Source of the DNA: Desulfonema magnum
GTDB lineage: Bacteria; Desulfobacterota; Desulfobacteria; Desulfobacterales; 4be13
Reading direction: 5' to 3'
Assembly: GCF_017377395.1 (NCBI RefSeq)
Contig: NZ_CP061800.1
Span: 4,857,633-4,921,632 of the forward strand
DNA: 64,000 nt
The notes under the pieces were generated by a model that saw only the letters and a program-made list of their open reading frames with translations, was not told where the DNA came from and made no database searches. Position numbers and translations under genes: made by a program. Positions 43,340 to 52,354 of this stretch are shown here, in pieces; the stretch's first letter is position 1; each line of letters starts with the position of its first letter.

Positions 43340-46129
43340 TTATGTATGCAACACAATCCCTGAAGGAAGAGAATCTCCGAAGATGGTATTTTCCTCGTGT
43401 TTTGCCATTGGGACAATCTCTTTCAACATTTTTTCATGAGAATTCAGCAAATCATGCTCCGACAGCCAATCAATAATCCGGTCAGTCATAGAAACATCAA
43501 TATCTCTCACACGGTCTCCGGTTTTACGCGCCATATGGACAAGGGCCGTTCCCACCGGCTTAGGATTGCCCCAGTCCCGCGACAAAATGGTTTCAATCCA
43601 CGAGGAAACTTCATCAGGAGGGATAACTCTGTCCGCGGGACCATATAAAAGCTCCCTGGCTCCCATACGTGAAAGGGACCAAAAATGCTGAGGCTTGTAT
43701 TTTTTAGAGGGAATTTCCGAAAGCAGCTGCCTGCCCCATTTGACTTTGTCCTTGACCAGAAGCCCTTCCATATTTGCCACTGCCATCCAGATTTCCAGAT
43801 GTTCCTGGGGCGGTATTTTTGATTTTATTCCTTTTTTGGGCATCATCACCGGTGTGAGGTCCTGGATAAACTGACGCTGCTGTCCGGGTTTCAGACCGCC
43901 CGCGACCCTGCGCCATAATATCCACCATTCAGAGCGGACCTGGGCATTTTTTCCATGAAGCGGACCCCTTTTATAAATTTTCCATAATTTTTTTATCCGA
44001 TGCTCATCAAAGCCGTCACCGAATCCGGGGCGCATACAAAACCCTGTGAGATTGAGCCATCGACTTTCAAATTTATTTGAAATATTAGGAAGTTTGATCA
44101 GTTCCAGCAATTCATCGGACATGGCCCGAATAAGACCGAGGGGCCATTTGTCTCTGGGTCTTTCCACCATTTTGGTAATATCTTTAACCAGAGAATCAAG
44201 AAGCTGGGTGTCCGAATCATTCGAAAAAGCCTTACGGACTTTTAGGCAGATATCCTTCACCACAGCCTCCTCAAAGACCTCTCCGTCTGAAACAGCGGTG
44301 GGCGAGGCGGTCTCACCCCGCAGTTGAAACTGAAGCTGCCAGCGATGGCTGCTTACATCCGAACGGCACCAGAGCGCAAGCGTTCCCATCTCTGTATAGG
44401 CCGCTTCAATCTGCACGGGAATTTTGGTCTTAACGCCCTTTTTTCCAAATTGAACAACCGTCTGAATCGGCGGAAGAGATGTCAGGGAATCGTCTATCTC
44501 CACAAGATCGCCGCACCTGTCCCCGGACCGAAAGCTGGAACTGTAAATATCAAAACTCACGGGCTGATTTGCCAAAACCTCAAATTTTTTGTCCGCCAGT
44601 TCAATATGGCTGCCCTCGTCAAGTCCCCGCTCCACAATACAAATGGCGTATTTTTTCTGAGCATCTCCGGCTTTGTCTGTTTTCTCCTCTTTTTTTGCGA
44701 CACCCAGATAAAACGCTCGTGCGCTTCCGCTTCCCACACGCACGCCCTCTCCCATTTTGACCAGGCCGTAATAGGACGCGCCCAGGGCAACAGAAAGATC
44801 CGGATCAGGATTTTCAAGGATTCTCGGAACATTGGTGTCCTTTTCTTTAAACCAATGGCGGATGGCACTTCTGATCCGTTCCTGAATGACCTCGGCTTTC
44901 AATGACCCCCCATTGAAAAGAATCAGGTCCGGCGCACGAAATTCTCTGCCTAAGACATTTTCCACATCCGCCCTGTGCCGCTCCAAAAACCAGCCCAGAT
45001 GGCGGGTAATGGCAGGTTCCTGTTCATATGGAAGCCCAAATTCCGTGATGCCCTTGCGTTCGGTTTTTTTCTTCCGGGTTTTGGCATGTGCAAGCGGAAA
45101 AAAGCCTTCCAGTATGGCTTTCTCCACGTCTTTACGTTTCAGATTCGCTGAAACTGTGCCGCCGATAAGCTTCTTTCCTTCTCCCATCAGGGTAATTCTT
45201 TTCGAATCCGCGTCTCCGTTCAGTATGATTTCCTTTGCCTGCCTGCACTGATGACAAAGGGTTTTCCATTTGTCTCCGGTCAGAGACACTTTTTTTTTGG
45301 AAAAACGCTTTTCCAGACGCCTCGCCAGGGCAAGGTCTATGTTATCTCCTCCGAGAATAAGATGATCCCCCACCGCGATCCTCTCAAACCGGGGGCTGCC
45401 ATCTGCTTCTCTTAATGTGATGAGCGTAAAGTCCGTTGTTCCGCCACCCACATCACAGACAAGAATCAGCTCATTTGGCTTTACAAATTCGCTCCAGTGA
45501 TGTTCATGGCGAATGAGCCAGTTATAGAATGCTGCCAGTGGTTCTTCCAGCAAGGTGACATGACTCAGACCGGCCAGCGACGCAGCTTCCAGCGTGAGGT
45601 CCCGTGCCACTTCGTCAAAAGACGCGGGAACCGTGATAACAATCACCTGGTTCTCAAGATACAGATCCGCGTCATCCCCTTTTGCGTTGTTCCAGGCGTT
45701 CTTAATATGTTTCAGATACGCCGCGGTGGCCTGAACCGGAGAAACTTTGAAAACTTCATCTCCCGACCCCCAGGGAAGGATTCTTGCTTTTCTGTCCACA
45801 TTGGAATGGCACAGCCAGCTTTTTGCCGATGACACGAGCCGGGCCGGTACTTTTGCCCCGTGATCCCTGGCATAAGCCCCTGTAAAATTATCATCATCCC
45901 TTTTCCACGGAACAGACACGGATTCCTTTGCAATGTCATATGTTCCGGGAATGTAAAGAAAAGATGGTAAAACCGGAAGCTTTGAGAATTCTCCGGGTCC
46001 TGTCATCTGGGGCACATTAAATATTCTTATTTTTCTGTCCTCATCTGTCTGCAAATCCACATAGGAAACAGCAGAATTGGTCGTTCCGAGATCAATACCG
46101 ATGATATAATGTTTATCAAGAAGATTCAT
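43340..46129 (-). CDS. Hsp70-family protein with long C-terminal extension
   Basis: This 929-residue protein begins with an Hsp70/actin-like ATPase: phosphate-1 YIIGIDLGTTNSAVSYVD, phosphate-2 LILVCDVGGGTTDFTLI and adenosine motif ILFNGGSLKAEVIQE. After the ATPase there is a short beta region and then about 350 helical residues unlike DnaK's lid, probably the DUF3731 domain known from such proteins. It follows another Hsp70-like gene and a DUF2760 gene, without dnaJ or grpE. The start at 46129 rests on similarity to the neighbour; no ribosome site is visible because an ACACTCAGA repeat lies upstream. A longer frame to 46252 is unlikely. Confidence 0.85.
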   Translation of the reverse strand: MNLLDKHYIIGIDLGTTNSAVSYVDLQTDEDRKIRIFNVPQMTGPGEFSKLPVLPSFLYIPGTYDIAKESVSVPWKRDDDNFTGAYARDHGAKVPARLVSSAKSWLCHSNVDRKARILPWGSGDEVFKVSPVQATAAYLKHIKNAWNNAKGDDADLYLENQVIVITVPASFDEVARDLTLEAASLAGLSHVTLLEEPLAAFYNWLIRHEHHWSEFVKPNELILVCDVGGGTTDFTLITLREADGSPRFERIAVGDHLILGGDNIDLALARRLEKRFSKKKVSLTGDKWKTLCHQCRQAKEIILNGDADSKRITLMGEGKKLIGGTVSANLKRKDVEKAILEGFFPLAHAKTRKKKTERKGITEFGLPYEQEPAITRHLGWFLERHRADVENVLGREFRAPDLILFNGGSLKAEVIQERIRSAIRHWFKEKDTNVPRILENPDPDLSVALGASYYGLVKMGEGVRVGSGSARAFYLGVAKKEEKTDKAGDAQKKYAICIVERGLDEGSHIELADKKFEVLANQPVSFDIYSSSFRSGDRCGDLVEIDDSLTSLPPIQTVVQFGKKGVKTKIPVQIEAAYTEMGTLALWCRSDVSSHRWQLQFQLRGETASPTAVSDGEVFEEAVVKDICLKVRKAFSNDSDTQLLDSLVKDITKMVERPRDKWPLGLIRAMSDELLELIKLPNISNKFESRWLNLTGFCMRPGFGDGFDEHRIKKLWKIYKRGPLHGKNAQVRSEWWILWRRVAGGLKPGQQRQFIQDLTPVMMPKKGIKSKIPPQEHLEIWMAVANMEGLLVKDKVKWGRQLLSEIPSKKYKPQHFWSLSRMGARELLYGPADRVIPPDEVSSWIETILSRDWGNPKPVGTALVHMARKTGDRVRDIDVSMTDRIIDWLSEHDLLNSHEKMLKEIVPMAKHEENTIFGDSLPSGIVLHT

Positions 46130-46385
46130 TGGTGTGTTTGGGTGTTCTGAGTGTTCTGAGTGTTTTGAGTGTTTGAAGATCAGCACATCGAAAAGGCCAT
46201 GACTGCTCCCGCCGGATGGGTAAATCCGGCTGTCCGGGTTCGGATTTGTCAATCCGAACCGGGCAGAAAGGACAGATACAGAGCAGGGAAGCCGAATATA
46301 ACGGGCCGTCAGATCAGATACCGAGTTATATTTTCAATCTGCTGAGTAATTAAATCGGATATTCATATAAGGGAGAGATTTCGAT

Positions 46386-48182
46386 CTACTGGCTTTCCTT
46401 TTCACGTACATTGAATTCGAGTTTCCATCTTTGCTTTTTGTTTTCTCTGGATACACACCAGAGTTCAAGGGTCCCGATTTCAGTCGCTTTTATCTCAAGC
46501 GTTACAGGGATGGGTGTGCCAGGCTCTCCGTCCAAAGTGGTTTCTATGGTGGTTATTCCCTCAACTTCCTCTTCCCAGTCATCAATAATCGTCCCAACCG
46601 TATCATGGAGCCGCAAGGATGAACCCAGAAAATCAAATTTGGCAGGTTCGCCGACCACAAGAACAAATTCCTGGTCCAGCGTGGCTGATGTTCCCTCTTC
46701 CATTCCAAAAGGTGCCACGCACAGGGCTTTTATCGGAGGCGGCATACCCGGGACACTCGGTAACGAGGCGGCCACACCAATATAATACGCCTTGTTGAGA
46801 CCGCCTCGTATGCGGATACCGTTCCCCCGGCGGGCCATGCCGTAATATGCGGCTCCCCTGGCAACGCTCAGATCAAAGTCCTTTGTCTCAATTTCACGAA
46901 GGGTTGCCTTGGAACTCGGTTTTATCCACGATGAAATGACATTCACAATCTGCTGCCTGACAGATTCGGATTTCATCACACCGCCATTAAAGAGTATGGT
47001 GGTGGGCAGCTTCTGGTTTTCCTGACGATTGAGAAAATACGCGACATGGTGGGTTATGGCCGGATCTGCTTCATAAGAGAGCCCCACCTCTTTGATACCT
47101 ACGGTTTTATTTACAGCCGGTTTTACAGTTTTTGAGCAACTGGGGAAAAAGCCATTCAGAATGACGGTCTCAATTTCTTTTCTTGAAAGCTTTGTTTTTT
47201 TTGTACCCCCGATCACACTTCTGCCTCCTCCCAGAATCGTCACAGGGTAATCTTTCATTTCAGGGTCCGCCAGAATGCTTTCTTTTGCTTTTCGGCAACT
47301 GTGCCAAAGTGCGCGCATCTGCCAGGTATCCAGCCTTTTCCCTTTCTGGAACATCCGTCTAAAAACAGCGTAGGCAAGAGCGAGGTCCATGTTGTCGCCG
47401 CCGATCAGCAGATGGTCTCCCACCGCGACCCGCTCCAGTACAAGTTCCCCATTTTCATCGGTAACATTGATGAGACTGAAATCAGAAGTACCGCCTCCCA
47501 CATCGCAGACAAGGGCAAGGTCCCCTTTCTTAATATTATCCCGCCATTTGTCCCCTGATGATTCAATCCAGGCATAAAAAGCGGCCTGAGGCTCTTCAAG
47601 CAGGGTGATGTTGGTAAGACCGGCCATTTCAGCAGATTTTACAACAAGGTCCCTGGCAACCGCGTCAAAAGACGCAGGAACGGTTAGCAACACATCCTGG
47701 CTTTCCATTCTGAGCGTTTCATCATCCGCTGCCATGGTGTGATTCCATGCGTCACGGATGTGTTTTAAAATAATCGAAGCTGACTCCACGGGGGAGATTT
47801 TTGAGACCTCTTCCGGGGCTTCCCAGGGAAGAATCGGCTTGTTCCGATCCACCAGCGTATGACAGAGCCATGATTTGGATGAAGATATCAGGTGATGGGG
47901 GATCTCACTGCCCCGTTCTCTGGCAAACTCACCTGTTGCAATTTTGCTATCCTTATCCCAGGGCAGGTGGAGCGCATCCTCTGAGACATCGTGTTTTCCG
48001 GGTAAAAGCACAAAAGAAGGAAGAACCTGACGTTTTTCCACTGCTCCGGCTTCTACAAGCTGGGGGATTTCAAGAACATGTATATCCGGCTTCTGGCCTT
48101 TTTTTATATTTGTTTCTGTATAAGCGACAACACTGTTGGTTGTACCTAAATCAATTCCAATGATATAAGTTGGATCTGACAC
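46386..48182 (-). CDS. Hsp70-family protein, short form
   Basis: This 598-residue Hsp70-like ATPase has YIIGIDLGTTNSVVAYTE, LALVCDVGGGTSDFSLI and TILFNGGVMKSESVRQQ. Compared with DnaK it has inserts in the ATPase domain and only a reduced beta substrate domain (IPVTLEIKATEIGTLELWC); the helical lid is missing. GTG at 48182 is the start, with the strong site AAGGAGGTGA. It is closely related in its first 400 residues to the next gene downstream, so the two arose by duplication. Partners and clients are unknown. Confidence 0.88.
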   Translation of the reverse strand: MSDPTYIIGIDLGTTNSVVAYTETNIKKGQKPDIHVLEIPQLVEAGAVEKRQVLPSFVLLPGKHDVSEDALHLPWDKDSKIATGEFARERGSEIPHHLISSSKSWLCHTLVDRNKPILPWEAPEEVSKISPVESASIILKHIRDAWNHTMAADDETLRMESQDVLLTVPASFDAVARDLVVKSAEMAGLTNITLLEEPQAAFYAWIESSGDKWRDNIKKGDLALVCDVGGGTSDFSLINVTDENGELVLERVAVGDHLLIGGDNMDLALAYAVFRRMFQKGKRLDTWQMRALWHSCRKAKESILADPEMKDYPVTILGGGRSVIGGTKKTKLSRKEIETVILNGFFPSCSKTVKPAVNKTVGIKEVGLSYEADPAITHHVAYFLNRQENQKLPTTILFNGGVMKSESVRQQIVNVISSWIKPSSKATLREIETKDFDLSVARGAAYYGMARRGNGIRIRGGLNKAYYIGVAASLPSVPGMPPPIKALCVAPFGMEEGTSATLDQEFVLVVGEPAKFDFLGSSLRLHDTVGTIIDDWEEEVEGITTIETTLDGEPGTPIPVTLEIKATEIGTLELWCVSRENKKQRWKLEFNVREKESQ

Positions 48183-48246
48183 AATTTCACCTCCTTAAAT
48201 TAATTGAAAACTGAAGGCTGATGCTTCAGATTTCAGTCTTCAATTT

Positions 48247-49020
48247 CTAGAGAATTTCAACTTCGGCAGGGGCAATGATATCCGGATTTCGGCTGGCGGA
48301 CAGGGTTGGCAGTTCAAGCCTTGTCACTTTCCATCCCCTGTGATGCACAACACCTTTGAATGGCGGTTCACCAGTTACGTTACCGATTAATTTAATCGCT
48401 GTCGGATCAAACCCGGGCTGAATCATGATCTCATCGTCCTCATCTTCATCAAGCACGGCTCCGGATGTCAGGTATTTGCTCATGACTTTCTTACAGCTTT
48501 CATGGACACTGCGGACAGCAGCCCCGATCTGATCATCTTCATAATCTTCGAGGTCTTCTGAAAAGAAATCCAGCAGGCGTCCTTCTTTCTGAAATACAGA
48601 CAGCAAATGTAAAAACAACCGTCTGTCATTTTGTATTTTTTCCTGTTTGTCAGAATTCGTTTCTTTAGCGGTCGTTTCCGACTTCTTTTTAGCTTTTGCG
48701 CTGATAAGATATGATTTTTCCATCAGTTTCACAAAAGAATAACGCAAGAAAAGCCACAGAAGCAATCCGAACAGGAAGAAGAATCCAGTTGAAACAGGTA
48801 CAAAATACAATTTAAGCATGTCAATAATTGTAGAAGCCTGCCGAATAAATTCCCCTGTCTCAGAACTGACAGTGTTAGCTTGTGACAAAAACAAAACTAT
48901 TTTCTGAGAACTGATATTCAACGCAAAATGACACGCGGAATCAATCGCAATGCACAACATACTTGTAAAAAAAATTATCCAGAACAACGAACGACGAGAA
49001 TACAACCTGATAATGTCCAT
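48247..49020 (-). CDS. DUF2760-like membrane protein
   Basis: This 257-residue protein has two hydrophobic segments at about residues 11-33 and 73-97, a basic/acidic linker, and a C-terminal cytoplasmic part with LLDFFSEDLEDYEDDQIGAA and MIQPGFDPTAIKLIGN. That part matches DUF2760, a domain often found next to Hsp70/DUF3731 genes, as here. It is the first gene of the operon, so it may anchor the two Hsp70-like proteins at the membrane; this is inference. ATG at 49020 has GGAG upstream; an upstream frame extension translates a heptamer repeat. Confidence 0.75.
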   Translation of the reverse strand: MDIIRLYSRRSLFWIIFFTSMLCIAIDSACHFALNISSQKIVLFLSQANTVSSETGEFIRQASTIIDMLKLYFVPVSTGFFFLFGLLLWLFLRYSFVKLMEKSYLISAKAKKKSETTAKETNSDKQEKIQNDRRLFLHLLSVFQKEGRLLDFFSEDLEDYEDDQIGAAVRSVHESCKKVMSKYLTSGAVLDEDEDDEIMIQPGFDPTAIKLIGNVTGEPPFKGVVHHRGWKVTRLELPTLSASRNPDIIAPAEVEIL

Positions 49021-49444
49021 ACTTAATTTATCTCCTCTGTAAATCGAAACTTGAAACTTGAAATCCGAAAGCCCGCGGATTTTCATGCAGGCAATATATA
49101 ACGGATTCCAAGTTTCAAGTTTCATCAAATAAAGCTGATGGCTGAGACCTGCTTAGATTCTCAACGAAATTTAACGGCCGGCTCAGGCAATCTGAAACAT
49201 ATCTTAATAATTTTTTTTTGTAAAGCTGCCAACACCGAGTAAAAATATACCATTAAATATATTATAGATAGCCTGTCAAGCATCATTTGAAATATCTATT
49301 TTAAAAATATATGTTTTTTAGAAAATCATTTCAAAAAAATTTGTTAAATTGAACAGGCATTTTAACTTGTTACGGTTAAAAACTTATGATAAGCATTGGA
49401 AATTAATATTACAAGAAAACTCAAAAAAATTTAAAATTGGAAAA
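49021..49444. other. intergenic region, AT-rich, with heptamer tract
   Basis: A short AACTTGA heptamer tract at about 49036-49056 and its inverse near 49108-49124 flank the first 100 bases. The remainder is strongly AT-rich and could hold divergent promoters. No gene is seen. Confidence 0.5.
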
Positions 49445-49627
49445 ATGACTTTTTACAAATACAAATTTGATTTTGAAGTCGGCACTCTCGTCAAAAGTCC
49501 CTGTAGGAAATGTGACAAAAGAAAAGATTTTCCTGCATGTACTGAGGATTGTAAAATGCTGGACAAAATACAAAGCGTTTTGGCTGAAACAAGGTCCTGT
49601 TCAAAAGACACCTGGCCCAGTATGTAA
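49445..49627 (+). CDS. small cysteine-rich hypothetical protein
   Basis: This 60-residue protein contains four cysteines in SPCRKCDKRKDFPACTEDC, a spacing that could bind zinc or an iron-sulfur cluster, followed by a helix (KMLDKIQSVLAE). Similar small proteins occur in Desulfobacterota, but I cannot name a family. ATG at 49445 follows a weak TTGGAAAA site; the frame begins at 49349. Function unknown. Confidence 0.5.
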   Translation: MTFYKYKFDFEVGTLVKSPCRKCDKRKDFPACTEDCKMLDKIQSVLAETRSCSKDTWPSM

Positions 49628-49898
49628 ATCTGACCTGTCTTATTACCATGAAAATCCATTTTCATAGCCGGGACTATCACCCTGATCATGAACGTTTTTT
49701 ATGAATTTCGCTTCATCTGCATGAATTAGTGATAAGCAGGGATTATTACGCTCCGGCTATACATAATGGAAGCAGGGGACCGGCTTTTATAATTTTCTGT
49801 GCAAACAAAATAACAAGGAAAGGATATAAGAAGAGGACGTTTTTTCCTTTCTTATCTCTTTTCCCTGTACTTCTTACAAATTTTTATAATTTTCTGCC

Positions 49899-51044
49899 AT
49901 GACAAAAACAAAACAAAAATCCTTCTGTTCTTATGAGATTACAGAAAGAACTAAGGGAGAATTGACAATTCATTTCATCGGAAGGATGGATATTGAAACG
50001 TCGCCACCTGTTCTTAAAGAAATGCTTGTGCTGATACGGGAGAAATCCCCCTTTTCTGTCATAGCGGACCTTGAGAGGGTGACATATTTTGATGATTTCG
50101 GCTCCCTTGTCCTGTTTGAAATAAAGCAGTTCATGACCGCACAGAAGGGGAAATTCGATATTGTCAACATCAGCGGCAAAGCAGAGAAAATCCTTTCTCA
50201 GACAGATTTTAATTCAGATGAACTCTGTACGCCCCTCAAAAGAAAAAGGGCATTTAACCTCATCATTCATTTAGGTGAATCGGTCATAAAAGATGCCTCA
50301 GGCATAAAATTCATGGTTTCTTTTATCGGATCTGTGATGATTTCATCTGTCCGTGTCTGTTTTCATCCCAAGTCCCTGCGTGTGAATGATACCATTACCC
50401 ATATGGAAAGAACCGGCGTGGATGCTCTTCCCATTGTGGCGCTGATAAGTTTTCTTCTGGGACTGATCATGGCGTTTATGTCATCCATTCAGTTTCGGCA
50501 GTTTGGCGCAAGCATTTATGTTGCTTCGCTGGTGGCCTTTGCAATGGTTTCGGAGTTAGGCCCGATCATGACAGCCATTGTGGTGGCAGGAAGGTCCGGT
50601 TCCGCGTTTGCTGCAGAAATAGGGACTATGAAGATTTCTGAAGAAATTGACGCGCTTTCCACCATGGGATTTGATCCGATTCTGTTTCTGACTGTCCCGA
50701 GGCTTATTGCTTCTGTTATCGTTGTTCCGCTTCTGATACTTTTTTCAAATCTTTTTGCTATTTCAGGCGGTCTTATGGTGGGCGTGTTTATGCTTGATCT
50801 GAGTCCCAATACCTATATTAAAGGGACCATCGAAGCCCTTACGCTGACCGAAGTGCTGTGGGGAATGATGAAAGGCGCTGTTTTTGCAATGCTGATTGCC
50901 TGGGTCGGATGTCTCAGGGGATTTCAGGCAGAGGGGGGCGCGTCTGCTGTGGGAAGCGCAGCGACCTCGGCCGTTGTCACCAGTATTTTTTTGATCATCC
51001 TTTTTGACTCGGTTTTTGCTGTTACCCGAAGTTACTGGGGGTAA
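49899..51044 (+). CDS. MlaE-type ABC transporter permease with N-terminal STAS domain
   Basis: This 381-residue protein has a STAS-like domain at residues about 15-115 and an MlaE/YrbE permease domain at about 130-381 with five or six membrane helices and the conserved AGRSGSAFAAEIGTMKISEE motif. MlaE permeases move phospholipids or other lipids between the membranes together with an ATPase (MlaF) and an MCE protein (MlaD). Those partners usually follow directly; here the 97-bp array follows instead and no partner is in the window. The STAS fusion is common in Deltaproteobacteria, where STAS does the job of MlaB. Confidence 0.9.
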   Translation: MTKTKQKSFCSYEITERTKGELTIHFIGRMDIETSPPVLKEMLVLIREKSPFSVIADLERVTYFDDFGSLVLFEIKQFMTAQKGKFDIVNISGKAEKILSQTDFNSDELCTPLKRKRAFNLIIHLGESVIKDASGIKFMVSFIGSVMISSVRVCFHPKSLRVNDTITHMERTGVDALPIVALISFLLGLIMAFMSSIQFRQFGASIYVASLVAFAMVSELGPIMTAIVVAGRSGSAFAAEIGTMKISEEIDALSTMGFDPILFLTVPRLIASVIVVPLLILFSNLFAISGGLMVGVFMLDLSPNTYIKGTIEALTLTEVLWGMMKGAVFAMLIAWVGCLRGFQAEGGASAVGSAATSAVVTSIFLIILFDSVFAVTRSYWG

Positions 51045-51055
51045 TCTTCCGAGCT

Positions 51056-52340
51056 AAGAAACCCGGCTTTTCCCCCCGGTCCGGGAAGTATCCCTGAAAA
51101 AAGAAAGCCGGGTTTCTTCTCCGGAGCAAATCCGGGAGGTCAGGCTTATGAATCAAGAAACCCGGGTTTTTCCTCCTGGCCCGGAAGCTTCCCCGAAAAA
51201 AAAGCCGGGTTTCTTCTCCGGCCCGAATTGTGAACCCCGATTTTATGAATCAAGAAACCCGGCTTTTTCCTCCTGGCCCGGAAGTATCCCTGAAAAAAAA
51301 GCCGGGTTTCTTCTCCGGAGCAAATCCGGGAGGTCAGGCTTATGAATCAAGAAACCCGGGTTTTTCCTCCTGGCCCGGAAGTATCCCTGAAAAAAAAGCC
51401 GGGTTTCTTCTCCGGCCCGAACTGTGAACCCCGATTTTATGAATCAAGAAACCCGGCTTTTTCCCCTGACTCGGAAGTATCCCTGAAAAAAAAAGCCGGG
51501 TTTCTTCTCCGGCCCGAATTGTGAAACCCGATTTTATGAATCAAGAAACCCGGCTTTTTCCTCCTGGCCCGGAAGTATCCCTGAAAAAAAAGCCGGGTTT
51601 CTTCTCCGGCCCGAATTGTGAACCCCGATTTTATGAATCAAGAAACCCGGCTTTTTCCCCTGACTCGGAAGTATCCCTGAAAAAAAAAGCCGGGTTTCTT
51701 CTCCGACCCGAACTGTGAACCCCGATTTTATGAATCAAGAAACCCGGGTTTTTCCTCCTGGCCCGGAAGCTTCCCCGAAAAAAAAGCCGGGTTTCTTCTC
51801 CGGCCCGAATTGTGAACCCCGATTTTATGAATCAAGAAACCCGGCTTTTTCCTCCTGGCCCGGAAGTATCCCTGAAAAAAAAGCCGGGTTTCTTCTCCGG
51901 CCCGAATTGTGAACCCCGATTTTATGAATCAAGAAACCCGGCTTTTTCCTCCTGGCCCGGAAGTATCCCTGAAAAAAAAGCCGGGTTTCTTCTCCGGCCC
52001 GAATTGTGAAACCCGATTTTATGAATCAAGAAACCCGGCTTTTTCCTCCTGGCCCGGAAGTATCCCTGAAAAAAAAGCCGGGTTTCTTCTCCGGCCCGAA
52101 TTGTGAACCCCGATTTTATGAATCAAGAAACCCGGCTTTTTCCCCTGACTCGGAAGTATCCCTGAAAAAAAAAGCCGGGTTTCTTCTCCGACCCGAACTG
52201 TGAACCCCGATTTTATGAATCAAGAAACCCGGCTTTTTCCCCCGGCCCGGGAAGTATCCTTGAAAAAAAAGCCGGGTTTCTTCTCCTGAACAAATTCGGG
52301 AGGCCGGGGTTATGAATCAAGAAACCCGGGTTTTCCCCCT
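51056..52340. repeat. 97-bp tandem hairpin array, thirteen units plus a partial one
   Basis: Starts of AAGAAACCCGG are at 51056, 51155 and then every 97 bases to 52319. Each unit pairs AAGAAACCCGGCTTTTT with AAAAAGCCGGGTTTCTT around a CCTGGCCCGGAAGTATCCC-type loop, then a spacer ending CCCGATTTTATGAATC. Internal variants (CCTCCTGGCCCGG or CCCCTGACTCGG, CCCGGG or CCCGGC) recur in blocks, so several units were duplicated together. Variants with one base lost in the loop gain one A elsewhere, keeping the 97-base period. The same hairpin occurs inside dispersed elements at 13776, 38403 and 60640. Open frames across it are artefacts. Confidence 0.97.
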
Positions 52341-52354
52341 GACGTTTTTTTTCT

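Noticed and set aside
51148..52203. Repeated 60-65-residue open frames starting at ATGAATCAAG
   Set aside because: They are produced by the 97-bp hairpin unit, overlap each other and have no ribosome binding sites.
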